Origin: Micromonospora sp. WMMD1120
GTDB taxonomy: Bacteria > Actinomycetota > Actinomycetes > Mycobacteriales > Micromonosporaceae
Assembly: GCF_029626235.1 (NCBI RefSeq)
Contig: NZ_JARUBO010000005.1
Location: 1,582,501-1,646,500 of the forward strand
Direction of reading: 5' to 3'
Length of the DNA stretch: 64,000 nt
In this document: positions 8,500-15,921 of the stretch, piece after piece
Numbering within the stretch: position 1 is the first letter of the stretch
Layout: every line of letters starts with the position of its first letter
The notes under the pieces: model-generated
What the model was told of the DNA's origin: nothing
What the model saw: the letters and a program-made list of their open reading frames with translations, nothing else
Database searches by the model: none
Made by a program: the position numbers and the translations under genes

Positions 8500-9182
8500 C
8501 GCGCCCTCCGGGTGGACCACGGGGTCACCAGTCGGGCGACCAGGATGAGCAGCAGGTCGAGCAGCACAGCGAGCGCCACGCAGAGCAGGGTCGCGGTCAT
8601 GATCTCGGCCTTGTAGAGGTTGTTCTGGAAGCCCGCGAAGATCAACTGACCGAGGCCGCCGTGCCCGACGACGACCCCGACCGTGACCAACGCCACTGTC
8701 GAGACGGTCGCCAGGCGTACGCCGGTCACGATGCCGGGCAGCGCCAGCGGCAGGTCGATCCGGAACAGTCGGCCCCACCGGCCGTACCCCATGCCCTCGG
8801 CGGCCTCACGGACCTCCGGCGGCACCTGGTTGAGGCCCGCCACCGCGTTGCGCACGATCAGCAGCAGCGCGTAGAGGACCAGGCCGACGAGCACAGTGGT
8901 CGTCCCGGTGCCGAGGTAGGGGGCGATGAACGCGAAGAGCGCCAGGGACGGGATGGTGTACACCACCCCGCTGACGGCGAGGATCGGGCCGGCGAGCGGG
9001 CGGACCCAGTACGCCAGCACCGCCAACGGCAGCGCGATCAACACCGCGATCAACACCGCCCGCCCGGTGAGGGTGGCGTGTTCACGCACCGCGGCGAGGA
9101 TCGTGTCAGAGTTGTCCCGCACGTACTGCCAGGAGAACCAGGGGTTACCCGGGTCGTCCCGGTAGCTCAGGCGGAAGGACAT
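8496..9182 (-). CDS. Betaine-type ABC transporter permease (first)
   Basis: The 228-aa product has about five to six helices and the EAA loop EVREAAEGMGYGRWGRLFRIDLPLA at roughly residues 122-146, typical of OpuB/ProW-like permeases. The annotated ATG at 9182 has only a weak GGGG upstream. A later start is possible but would remove part of the N-terminal segment. Only 29 bp separate this start from that of the divergent ATPase gene, so promoters for the two transcripts must overlap the opposite gene's 5' coding region. Confidence 0.9.
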   Translation of the reverse strand: MSFRLSYRDDPGNPWFSWQYVRDNSDTILAAVREHATLTGRAVLIAVLIALPLAVLAYWVRPLAGPILAVSGVVYTIPSLALFAFIAPYLGTGTTTVLVGLVLYALLLIVRNAVAGLNQVPPEVREAAEGMGYGRWGRLFRIDLPLALPGIVTGVRLATVSTVALVTVGVVVGHGGLGQLIFAGFQNNLYKAEIMTATLLCVALAVLLDLLLILVARLVTPWSTRRAR

Positions 9183-9211
9183 ACGTGGACGTTACCCCGG
9201 AGGCCACCGAC

Positions 9212-10189
9212 GTGGCCCGATCCCCTCGCGCCGCGTCGATCTCGTTACAGGGGATCCAGAAGCGCTACCCGAACGGCACCGAGGCCGTCCGGGACCTGAG
9301 CCTTGACGTCCGGGCCGGTGAGCTGGTGGTGCTGATCGGCCCGTCCGGCTGCGGCAAGTCGACGGTGTTACGCATGATCAATCGGCTGATCGAACCGACC
9401 GGCGGCCGCATCATGCTCGGCGACGAGGACGTCACCGACGTGGACCCGGTGTCGTTGCGCCGCCGGATCGGCTACGTGATCCAGAACGTCGGTCTCTTTC
9501 CACACCAGACCGTCCGGGCCAACGTCGCCACGGTGCCGGGCCTGCTGCGGTGGCCGAAGGGCAAGACCCGGACCCGGGTCGACGAGCTGCTCGACCTGGT
9601 CGGGCTGGACCCGTCCGAGTTCGGCGGGCGCTACCCGCAGGAGCTGTCCGGCGGTCAGCGGCAACGCGTCGGCGTGGCCCGCGCGCTCGCCGCCGATCCG
9701 GTGGTGCTGTTGATGGACGAGCCGTTCTCCGCCGTCGACCCGATCGTCCGGGCCCGCCTCCAGGAGGAGTTCCTCCGCCTCCAGGCCGAGGTCCGCAAGA
9801 CGATCGTGCTGGTCACCCACGACCTTGACGAGGCGGTCCGGCTGGGTGACCGGATCGCGGTGCTCTCCGCGGGCGGCCACCTGGAGCAGTACGACACGCC
9901 GGCCGCCCTGCTCGGCACACCCGCCACCCCGTTCGTCAGCGAGTTCGTCGGCGCCGACCGGGGCATCCGCCGACTGGTGGTCACTCCCCTGGACCGGCAG
10001 TCGCTGGAGCCGGTGCCCAGGGACGCCGCAGCCGACCTGCCCACCGTCGCACTGGGCAACTCCGCGTACGACGCGCTCGCGGTCCTGCTCACCTCGGGTC
10101 GGGACCGGCTCGTCGTGACCGAGTCGGGCCGGCCGGTGGGAGCGCTCAGCCGGCAGCGCCTCCTCGACCTCGGTCGCACGCCCCGCTGA
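9212..10189 (+). CDS. Betaine-type ABC transporter ATP-binding protein
   Basis: The 325-aa cytoplasmic ATPase of the OpuCA/ProV group has Walker A GPSGCGKST, Q-loop YVIQNVGLFPHQT, signature LSGGQRQR, Walker B VVLLMDEP and the switch His in VTHDLDEA. A C-terminal region of about 80 residues resembles a single CBS-like regulatory segment rather than the tandem pair of full-length OpuCA. The GTG at 9212 was chosen because GGAGG lies 8 nt upstream. The in-frame GTG at 9185 would start only 2 bp from the divergent permease start and lacks a ribosome site. It powers import by the permeases and lipoprotein at 6550-9182. Confidence 0.93.
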   Translation: MARSPRAASISLQGIQKRYPNGTEAVRDLSLDVRAGELVVLIGPSGCGKSTVLRMINRLIEPTGGRIMLGDEDVTDVDPVSLRRRIGYVIQNVGLFPHQTVRANVATVPGLLRWPKGKTRTRVDELLDLVGLDPSEFGGRYPQELSGGQRQRVGVARALAADPVVLLMDEPFSAVDPIVRARLQEEFLRLQAEVRKTIVLVTHDLDEAVRLGDRIAVLSAGGHLEQYDTPAALLGTPATPFVSEFVGADRGIRRLVVTPLDRQSLEPVPRDAAADLPTVALGNSAYDALAVLLTSGRDRLVVTESGRPVGALSRQRLLDLGRTPR

Positions 10190-10202
10190 CCCGGCCACCG
10201 AC

Positions 10203-10237
10203 GGCGGTCGCGCCCGGTCTGGTCAGGCGCGACCGCC
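10203..10237. terminator. Bidirectional terminator between convergent genes
   Basis: GGCGGTCGCGCC (10203-10214) and its perfect complement (10226-10237) form a 12-bp stem. The loop includes the stop codon of the leftward gene ending at 10223. It lies 14 bp after the ABC ATPase stop. Confidence 0.75.
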
Positions 10238-10696
10238 CAGGCTGGCGGTGCCGATGATCCACCCGGTGAGGAAGCCGTAGCCGGCGCCGGCGCTGGCGGC
10301 CTGTAGGGCGGCCAGCAGCGACGCCGCCGGGCCGAGCGCCGTCGCCAGCAGCCCGGCGAGCCCGGCGGCCAGCACGTACGCGGCCCAACCGGAGAAGAAC
10401 TGGCTGACCGGGCCCGGCACCCGGGCCACCTGGGCGGCGGGCAGAAGATAGAGCAGCGCCACCGCGAGCACCACGAGCAGCACGGCCCGCAGGTCGGCGG
10501 CGAACAATCCGCCGGGCCGCCCGTCCGCGTCGAGCAGCCAGGCCGGCCAGGCGAGCAGGCGCGCGTAGTAGGCGCCGGCCGACGCCGGTTCGGTCTGACC
10601 CTGCGCCCAACCGGTGTACGCCGGACTGCCGCAGATGCCGACTAGCAGCAGCACCGCCAGGGCGCCGGTGCCGGCGGCCGTGCCGTAACGGCTCAC
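10223..10696 (-). CDS. Small integral membrane protein, function unknown
   Basis: This is a protein of about 157 residues with four hydrophobic segments (near residues 8-25, 60-80, 88-115 and 120-150) rich in Ala, Leu and Gly. I recognise no domain. The GTG at 10696 (VSRYGTAAG) is the only plausible standard start before the first helix, but it has no clear ribosome site. An upstream CTG near the end of the preceding gene would add an Arg/Ser-rich extension, so the start is uncertain. It lies 83 bp downstream of the 102-aa gene on the same strand. Confidence 0.6.
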   Translation of the reverse strand: MSRYGTAAGTGALAVLLLVGICGSPAYTGWAQGQTEPASAGAYYARLLAWPAWLLDADGRPGGLFAADLRAVLLVVLAVALLYLLPAAQVARVPGPVSQFFSGWAAYVLAAGLAGLLATALGPAASLLAALQAASAGAGYGFLTGWIIGTASLGGRA

Positions 10697-10779
10697 CGGG
10701 CCCGAGCGGTGCAGGAACGACGTGATCCGCCCAGACCTCGAACCGGTGGCTCGCGCGGACCTGGGCTGCCCCGAGCGGC

Positions 10780-11088
10780 TCAGTGCTTCATCAGGTAGTC
10801 GATGAAGGCGGCCCGCAGCAGCGGCGCCGACTCCTCGTACCCGTGACCGGTCAGCTCGCGCCACAGCGCGTTGGCCTCGTCGATGGTGGGGCCGATCGAG
10901 TTCGGCGCGCCGTCCAGCACCGTGGCCTCGTCCGCGTTCGGCAGGTGCCGCAGCACCGACCAGTAGAACCCCACGTCACGCCGCTCCCGGGCCAGGGCGA
11001 ACGCCCGCTCCCGCAGCTCCTCGGTGGACAGCGCGTCAAGCTCGGAGAAGGAGGTTCCGCCGGGGGTGGCGGCAGGTGTGTCGGTCAT
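10780..11088 (-). CDS. Conserved small protein, function unknown
   Basis: The 102-aa acidic, mostly helical soluble protein runs from the ATG at 11088. The middle contains LDALSTEELRERAFALARERRDVGFYW-like helices and a C-terminal TGHGYEESAPLLRAAFIDYL. I do not recognise a family. Codon use matches the neighbours, and the GC-rich third positions hold across the whole frame, supporting a real gene. It is on the same strand as the membrane proteins on either side. Confidence 0.7.
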   Translation of the reverse strand: MTDTPAATPGGTSFSELDALSTEELRERAFALARERRDVGFYWSVLRHLPNADEATVLDGAPNSIGPTIDEANALWRELTGHGYEESAPLLRAAFIDYLMKH

Positions 11089-11146
11089 GTCGCCGAGCCT
11101 AACTGTCGAGATCAGCCCCGGCTCGGCGGACGCGGCGCGACGCGGG

Positions 11147-12361
11147 TCACCGTTCGTCGGTGTCCCACCGGCGAGGGCTGTCCTCCCACCGCGGGTCCCG
11201 CCACGGATCGACCGGTTGCGGCGCGGCCTGGGTGGGCAGCGCGGGAGGCCAGTTCTCGACCGGCTGCGGCTGCGGTCTGGTCCACCCCGCGCTGATCGTG
11301 CCGTCGCTGACCGGCTCAGGGCTGTCGATGCTGCCCGTCCGGGGCCGACCGAACGTCTCGACCAGCCGGGTGACCAGCAGGCCGGCACCGAGCGCGGCCC
11401 CGCCGACCACCCAGTTGCTCAACGTCCATCCGCGCTCCGACGCGTAGACCTGGAAGACGGCGACCAGGCTGACCGCCAGCAGCGTGCCGAACACGCCGCC
11501 CCGCCGCCCGTACGCGCTGGTGCCGGCGAGCAGGGCGACGCCGATCGCCAGCACCGTCCAGTCCAACCCGGAGGTGGGCGCCACCGGGCCGGGATCGTTT
11601 GCGGCGAGCAGCACGCCGGCGAGGGCCGCCAGGACCGTCGAGACGACGAGCGCCACGGCGGCGACGACGGCGGCGACCACGCCCCGACGACGGGCCGGGT
11701 CGGCCACCGGCCGGTAGCGGCCGACCAGCCGGCGGATCGCCCGGATCGCGCCGAACAACCCACCGAGGACGGCCACCGCGGCGAAGCCGGCGAACAGGTA
11801 CCCGGCGCTGCGCCCCGGGTCGTAGTCGCCCTGCACCAGCACCGGCGCGGACCGGCGTTCGATGAACACCACCACCCCGGCCGCGCCGGCCAGGCTGGCG
11901 GCCCAACCCGGCACGTGCAGGAGCACCACCGCCAGCGCCAGGGCGAGGCCACCCACCGCGGCCGCCGCCACGGCCGGCCCGACCGACGCTGGCAGACCGC
12001 GATCGCCCTGCTCGGCGTAGTGCAGCGCGGCCGCCACGGCGACCGGGCCGACCGCCAGGTTGGGCGCCGCCGCCCGCAGACTCACGCCGGCGGCCAGGGC
12101 GAGCAATCCCAGGCCGACCGCGTCGATCAGCAGGGTGCGCAGGTTGCCGTCGCGCACGGCGGCCGGGTCCTCCTGCCAGAGCAGCCAGCCCACCGCCGCC
12201 ACCCCCACCAGCAGCAGCAGCTCCCAGCCAAGATGCACACCGACCCGGTCCCGGCCGGGCTCACCCTGACTGGGGTCGTCGAAGACGTTCTCCAGAACGG
12301 CGGCCGGCACCCCGGACGAGGTCTCGGCCGACCGGTCCCGGCCCGCTTCTTCGTACCCCAT
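11147..12361 (-). CDS. Polytopic membrane protein, function unknown
   Basis: The 404-aa product runs from the ATG at 12361. A cytoplasmic N-terminus of about 45 residues precedes roughly ten Ala/Val/Leu-rich transmembrane segments spanning residues 47-325. A Pro/Trp/Arg-rich tail of about 75 residues ends in PWRDPRWEDSPRRWDTDER. There are no catalytic motifs or transporter signatures I can name. It sits in the small-protein cluster between the ABC importer and the fol genes, 116 bp downstream of the DUF3180 gene. An in-frame upstream extension exists but lacks hydrophobic or conserved character. Confidence 0.75.
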   Translation of the reverse strand: MGYEEAGRDRSAETSSGVPAAVLENVFDDPSQGEPGRDRVGVHLGWELLLLVGVAAVGWLLWQEDPAAVRDGNLRTLLIDAVGLGLLALAAGVSLRAAAPNLAVGPVAVAAALHYAEQGDRGLPASVGPAVAAAAVGGLALALAVVLLHVPGWAASLAGAAGVVVFIERRSAPVLVQGDYDPGRSAGYLFAGFAAVAVLGGLFGAIRAIRRLVGRYRPVADPARRRGVVAAVVAAVALVVSTVLAALAGVLLAANDPGPVAPTSGLDWTVLAIGVALLAGTSAYGRRGGVFGTLLAVSLVAVFQVYASERGWTLSNWVVGGAALGAGLLVTRLVETFGRPRTGSIDSPEPVSDGTISAGWTRPQPQPVENWPPALPTQAAPQPVDPWRDPRWEDSPRRWDTDER

Positions 12362-12477
12362 GACGCCGCCCTCCCCAGTGGCCGGCCCAGGTCCAGCGTG
12401 CGGACGGACCTCGGGCGGCCCTCGCTCTCCGATCGCAGGCACCGTACCCGCGCCCGCAGCCGGGCGTAACCCCCTGG

Positions 12478-13017
12478 TCAGCGCTGGCCGGGGCGGCTCT
12501 CCCGCGAGTCCGGCTCGCGCTCGTCGTCCGGGCGCTCCGGCACCCGGCAGGACCGCTCCAGCCAGAGCGCAGCGCCGACCAGGGCCAGCGAGGCGAGCAG
12601 GCCGCCGCCCGCGGCGGGCCGGTCGTCCAGCGCCGCGCGGGTGGTCTCGACGAACAGCCAGCCGGTGAGCCCCGCGTAGAAGCCGGCGAAGATCGCGGCG
12701 GCCAACGCCGACGCCTTGGCCAGGACCACGAACCGGGCGACCATCAGCGGGTTGACCGGGTCCCGGCCGGGCTTGCGTTCGATCCGGCCCCGGGTGTTGA
12801 CCGCCGCGTACGCCTCGAGCACGGCGAGGCCGGCCAGCGTCACCACCGGTAGCCAGGGCAGGCGGGGAATGCCGCTGTAGTAGAAGCTGCTGATCAGCAG
12901 CCAGGCCACCGCCGCCGCGGCCAGGCCGGCCACGAGCAGGGTCGAGATGCGGGTGGGGCCCATCCGGGACCGGTCCGGGCCCGACCCGCCCGGTGGTGAG
13001 GGCCTCGCCTGCGTCAT
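12478..13017 (-). CDS. DUF3180-family membrane protein
   Basis: The 179-aa protein has about four transmembrane segments (near residues 25-42, 53-72, 95-125 and 140-155). Conserved features include a region near RIERKPGRDPVNPLMVARFVVLAKASALA, which resembles DUF3180 proteins encoded immediately after folK in actinobacteria (Rv3605c position). Function is unknown. The 19-bp gap from folK suggests the same transcript. The C-terminal tail is charged (ERPDDEREPDSRESRPGQR). Confidence 0.85.
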   Translation of the reverse strand: MTQARPSPPGGSGPDRSRMGPTRISTLLVAGLAAAAVAWLLISSFYYSGIPRLPWLPVVTLAGLAVLEAYAAVNTRGRIERKPGRDPVNPLMVARFVVLAKASALAAAIFAGFYAGLTGWLFVETTRAALDDRPAAGGGLLASLALVGAALWLERSCRVPERPDDEREPDSRESRPGQR

Positions 13018-13036
13018 GCCGGCCCGTTCCGCTCGG

Positions 13037-13564
13037 TCATGCCGTCGACTCTAACGCCAACTCCGGCCGGGGACGCAGTTCCAACGCGTCGTCCGCCGCC
13101 GGGCCGCTGGTCAGCAGGTCGGTCAGCCAGCCGTGACCGGGCAGCCGACCGTACGGCTGGATGTCGATCCACGGCCGCAGCACGAAGGCCCGCAGGTGCG
13201 CGCGGGGGTGCGGCAGGGTCAACTCCTCCTCGTCGCTGAGCACCGGTTCGCCGTCGTCGCCCCAGACCGCGATCACGTCCACGTCGAGGGTGCGCGGCCC
13301 GAACCGCCGCAGCGGGTCACGCACCCGACCCGCCGCGCGCTCCGCGTCGCGGGCCCGCTCCAGCCAGTCGCGCGGGGTCGCGGTCTCGTCCTCGACGAGC
13401 ACCACGGCGTTGAGGTACGCGGGCTGGTCGGCGTCGCCCCACGGTGGAGTCTCGTACACCCCGGAGAGGACGCGCACGGCGTCACCGAGGGTGGCGACCG
13501 CCGTGCGCAGGTTGTCCAGGCGGTCGCCCAGGTTGCTGCCGAGCGAGAGGACGGCGCGGGTCAC
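13037..13564 (-). CDS. folK: 2-amino-4-hydroxy-6-hydroxymethyldihydropteridine pyrophosphokinase
   Basis: The 175-aa HPPK transfers pyrophosphate from ATP to the pterin in folate synthesis. Signatures are LSLGSNLGDR at the N-terminus, VYETPPWG near residue 40, RRFGPRTLDVDVI with the Mg-binding Asp pair, and LPHPRAHLRAFVLRPW. The GTG at 13564 overlaps the folB stop (GTGA), so translation is coupled. Order on the strand is folP-folB-folK-DUF3180, the classic actinobacterial arrangement. Confidence 0.96.
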   Translation of the reverse strand: MTRAVLSLGSNLGDRLDNLRTAVATLGDAVRVLSGVYETPPWGDADQPAYLNAVVLVEDETATPRDWLERARDAERAAGRVRDPLRRFGPRTLDVDVIAVWGDDGEPVLSDEEELTLPHPRAHLRAFVLRPWIDIQPYGRLPGHGWLTDLLTSGPAADDALELRPRPELALESTA

Positions 13565-13929
13565 CGGGCACGCGTCCGGGTCATGGTGACTGCCACGTCG
13601 GTGAACGTGTGCGGCACCGGCGCCTCCGGCTTGTGCACGGTGATCGTGGCCGTGTCGACCCGCTGGTCGGCGAGGCACACCGCGAGGAGCCGGTCCGCCA
13701 GGGTCTCGATCAGGTTGACCGGCTCACCGGTCACCACCGCGACCAGGCGTTCGGCCAACTCGCCGTAGTGCACGGTGGCGGTGACGTCGTCGCTGGCCGC
13801 AGCGGGCGCCAGGTCCAACTCCAGGACGGCGTCGACGACGAAGTCCTGCCCCTGTTCGCGTTCGAAGTCGTACACCCCGTGCCGGCCGCGCGCCCGCAGG
13901 CCGGTCAGGTGAATCCGGTCCGTGCTCAT
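13561..13929 (-). CDS. folB: Dihydroneopterin aldolase
   Basis: The 122-aa enzyme has normal FolB size. It cleaves dihydroneopterin to hydroxymethyldihydropterin and glycolaldehyde. Motifs include RIHLTGLRARGRHGVYDFER with the substrate-contact region, DDVTATVHYGEL, NLIETLADR with the conserved Glu, and the C-terminal VHKPEAPV with the catalytic Lys. The ATG at 13929 overlaps the folP stop (ATGA), and its own stop overlaps folK. Confidence 0.96.
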   Translation of the reverse strand: MSTDRIHLTGLRARGRHGVYDFEREQGQDFVVDAVLELDLAPAAASDDVTATVHYGELAERLVAVVTGEPVNLIETLADRLLAVCLADQRVDTATITVHKPEAPVPHTFTDVAVTMTRTRAR

Positions 13930-14801
13930 GACTGCGCCTCCTGCCCGTGCCCGCGCGGGCCGGTGGCCAGGCGAGGGCTGCCGGTAGCCGTCCACACCGC
14001 GAGCGCGTCGACGGTGGCCCGCACGTCGTGCACGCGGACACCCCAGGCGCCCGCGGCGACCGCCAGCACGCTCGTCGCCACGGTGGCGGCCTCCCGCCCG
14101 GCGGTCGGCCGTGGGGCGCCGTCGGGTGCGGCCAGCAGCCTTCCGAGGTACGACTTGCGGCTGGCGCCGAAGAGCAGCGGGTAACCGAGGTCCAGCAGTT
14201 CCGGCAGGCGGGCGCTGAGCTCCCAGTTGTGCGTGGCCGTCTTGGCGAAGCCGAGCCCCGGATCGACGACCAGGCGGTCGGCGGCCACCCCGGCGGCCAA
14301 CGCCGCGTCGATCCGTTGGGCCAGCTCGGCCCGGACGTCGGCCACCACGTCGGTGTAGACGGCCAGGTCACGCATGGCGCGCGAGTGCCCACGCCAGTGC
14401 ATCAGCACCCACGGGCAGCGGGCGTCGCGGACCACGCGGGCCATGTCCGGGTCGGCCAGCCCGCCGGAGACGTCGTTGACGACGGCCGCCCCGGCAGCCA
14501 GGGCGGCCTCCGCCACCCGGGCGCGGCTGGTGTCGATGCTGACCGCGACGCCGGCGGCGGTCAGCTCGCGGACGACAGGCAACACCCTGTCGATCTCGGT
14601 CACGGCGTCGATGCGTTCGGCGCCCGGGCGGGTCGACTCGCCGCCGATGTCGACGAGGTGTGCGCCCTCGTCCCGCAGACGGACGCCGTGTCCGACGGCG
14701 GCATCCAGGTCGGCGTACCGTCCGCCGTCGGAGAAGGAGTCCGGCGTGACGTTGAGGACGCCCATCACCACCGGGCCCGCAGCCCGCACCAGATCGGTCA
14801 C
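13926..14801 (-). CDS. folP: Dihydropteroate synthase
   Basis: The 291-aa TIM-barrel enzyme condenses p-aminobenzoate with hydroxymethyldihydropterin pyrophosphate and is the sulfonamide target family. Signatures are VMGVLNVTPDSFSDGG near the N-terminus, VDIGGESTRPGA at about 50-61, VNDVSGGLADPDM, and the loop LVVDPGLGFAKT. The GTG start is at 14801. In M. tuberculosis folE directly precedes folP; here folE is 13 kb away on the same strand, with the secretion-like block in between. Confidence 0.96.
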   Translation of the reverse strand: MTDLVRAAGPVVMGVLNVTPDSFSDGGRYADLDAAVGHGVRLRDEGAHLVDIGGESTRPGAERIDAVTEIDRVLPVVRELTAAGVAVSIDTSRARVAEAALAAGAAVVNDVSGGLADPDMARVVRDARCPWVLMHWRGHSRAMRDLAVYTDVVADVRAELAQRIDAALAAGVAADRLVVDPGLGFAKTATHNWELSARLPELLDLGYPLLFGASRKSYLGRLLAAPDGAPRPTAGREAATVATSVLAVAAGAWGVRVHDVRATVDALAVWTATGSPRLATGPRGHGQEAQS

Positions 14802-15156
14802 GACTAGACCGTACCGGTCCGGACAGCGGCGTCCGCCGGCCCGGGTCGAGCCCGGACACCGCCCCTGACATGGCCATTAGAACACGTGTACGATCGGACA
14901 TTCGAGCAGCGTCAGGCAGCCCCTTCGCGGCTTGTCGCAATCCGGGGCGGGCCGTACGCTTTGGAATTGGCCAGCATGGAGACGGCGAAGCTTGGAGGGA
15001 GGGCCGAAGCGGGGGAAAACCGCCCAAATCTCGCCACCCTCTGTGGTGAGTAACGAACACAGGGTCAAGAACGCCATGCCCTGTGGAGCACTTTTCCCGC
15101 AAGGCTTGCCTATTGCACCGCCGCGGCATCGCCGGCCGCGCTATGGGGAGGTTCCA
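14802..15156. other. 355-bp divergent intergenic region (folP / secretion-like operon)
   Basis: This gap must carry the promoter of the rightward operon and possibly that of folP. It holds an SOS-box-like half-match (14880-14891), a short 7-bp stem CACAGGG/CCCTGTG (15058-15085) and, just before the first gene, GGGGAGG (15145-15151). The sequence is less G+C-rich than coding DNA. I do not recognise a known riboswitch and see no convincing small ORF. Confidence 0.5.
14880..14891. promoter_or_regulatory. SOS/LexA-box-like site (one mismatch)
   Basis: GAACACGTGTAC matches the actinobacterial/Bacillus-type LexA core GAAC-N4-GTTC with one mismatch (GTAC). It lies between folP and the secretion-like operon, about 265 bp before the first gene. 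One short imperfect match in 355 bp is weak evidence; treat as a lead only. Confidence 0.3.
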
Positions 15157-15471
15157 GTGATCGCCTTCGAGCTCATGGAGACGGCGTCGTCCGGCGTCGC
15201 CCACGCGCTCTCCACCCTGGCGTCGACTCCACTCGCGGAGCCGGCACCGAAGGGGATCGACACCAACGGTGTCGTCACCTTCTTCGCCAGCAAGATCGCG
15301 CCGATCCTGCTCGCCGTCCTGGGCGTCATCTTCATCGGCCGCGCCAGCCGCGGTGAGATCTCCAAGGTGCTGACCAGCTCCGCCATCGCCATCGTCGGTC
15401 TCGCCTTCATCGCGGGCGCGGCAACACTCTTCTTCGTCGGCGATTATCTGATCGACCTGATCTTCGAATAG
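15157..15471 (+). CDS. Small two-helix membrane protein, VirB2/TrbC-pilin-like
   Basis: The 104-aa product has two strongly hydrophobic segments (about residues 43-61 and 72-96) joined by a short basic loop, GRASRGEISK. This is the topology of VirB2/TrbC-type pilins and related Gram-positive proteins. The N-terminal 35 residues could be a long leader, but no clear cleavage site is visible. The GTG at 15157 was chosen because GGGGAGG lies 5 nt upstream. First gene of the secretion-like operon; a PrgI-like gene follows 13 bp later. The pilin assignment rests on topology and context, not on motif identity. Confidence 0.7.
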   Translation: MIAFELMETASSGVAHALSTLASTPLAEPAPKGIDTNGVVTFFASKIAPILLAVLGVIFIGRASRGEISKVLTSSAIAIVGLAFIAGAATLFFVGDYLIDLIFE

Positions 15472-15484
15472 GCGCGGTCACCAG

Positions 15485-15847
15485 ATGCGGCTGCGCACCG
15501 ACGACGACATCTACCGGGCCCGCCTGGTCTACCTCGGGCCGCCCGGCTACACCCTTCCGGTCCACCTGCCGTACGCCCAGTACGGGCTCTTCATGCTGCT
15601 GGTCCCCCTCTACATGTTCATCCACTGGCTGTTCACGTTGAAGGTCGAGCTCTTCCCCGCCTGGGAGATCGCGCTCGCCATCGTGACCACGTCGTTCATC
15701 TTCCGGCACGTCGACCCCGATCGGCCGGCGCGGGTGGTCATCCGCACCGCGCTGACCGACTGGCGACGCACCCGGGAGCCGGCGGTCGAGCAGCGCGACC
15801 CGCGCCTGGTCGGCAGCCGGATCAGGATCCGGGAGGAGCTGGCATGA
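15485..15847 (+). CDS. PrgI/VirB3-like membrane protein
   Basis: The 120-aa product has a soluble N-terminus (RTDDDIYRARLVYLGPPGYT), two closely spaced hydrophobic segments (about 36-55 and 58-78), and a conserved-looking FRHVDPDRPARVVIRTALTDW followed by a basic tail. Size, topology and a position immediately before a VirB4-like ATPase fit PrgI/VirB3 inner-membrane components of type IV systems. Its stop overlaps the next 25-codon ORF as ATGA. The family call is moderate. Confidence 0.65.
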   Translation: MRLRTDDDIYRARLVYLGPPGYTLPVHLPYAQYGLFMLLVPLYMFIHWLFTLKVELFPAWEIALAIVTTSFIFRHVDPDRPARVVIRTALTDWRRTREPAVEQRDPRLVGSRIRIREELA

Positions 15848-15921
15848 CCGGGCGTACGTCGATCGGTCCGTCGCAGGGCGCGGGCAGGGGCCTGCCGCCA
15901 GTCACCGAGGCGGTCGCATGA
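15844..15921 (+). CDS. 25-codon ORF coupled on both sides, function unknown
   Basis: ATG at 15844 opens a 25-residue frame (MTGRTSIGPSQGAGRGLPPV then TEAVA) that ends at TGA 15919-15921. Its start overlaps the preceding stop (ATGA), and its stop overlaps the next start (ATGA). That double coupling is what a real small gene or a translational relay would look like. The peptide is Gly/Pro/Ser-rich with no hydrophobic segment. It could instead be the remnant of a longer C-terminus or a pure coupling device. Confidence 0.4.
   Translation: MTGRTSIGPSQGAGRGLPPVTEAVA

Noticed and set aside
9185..9211. Upstream GTG start for the ABC ATPase
   Set aside because: It lies 2 bp from the divergent permease start and lacks a ribosome site; GTG 9212 has GGAGG at 8 nt.
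14892..15150. Possible riboswitch (c-di-AMP type) before the secretion-like operon
   Set aside because: Short stems are present, but I could not match the conserved core of any known class.
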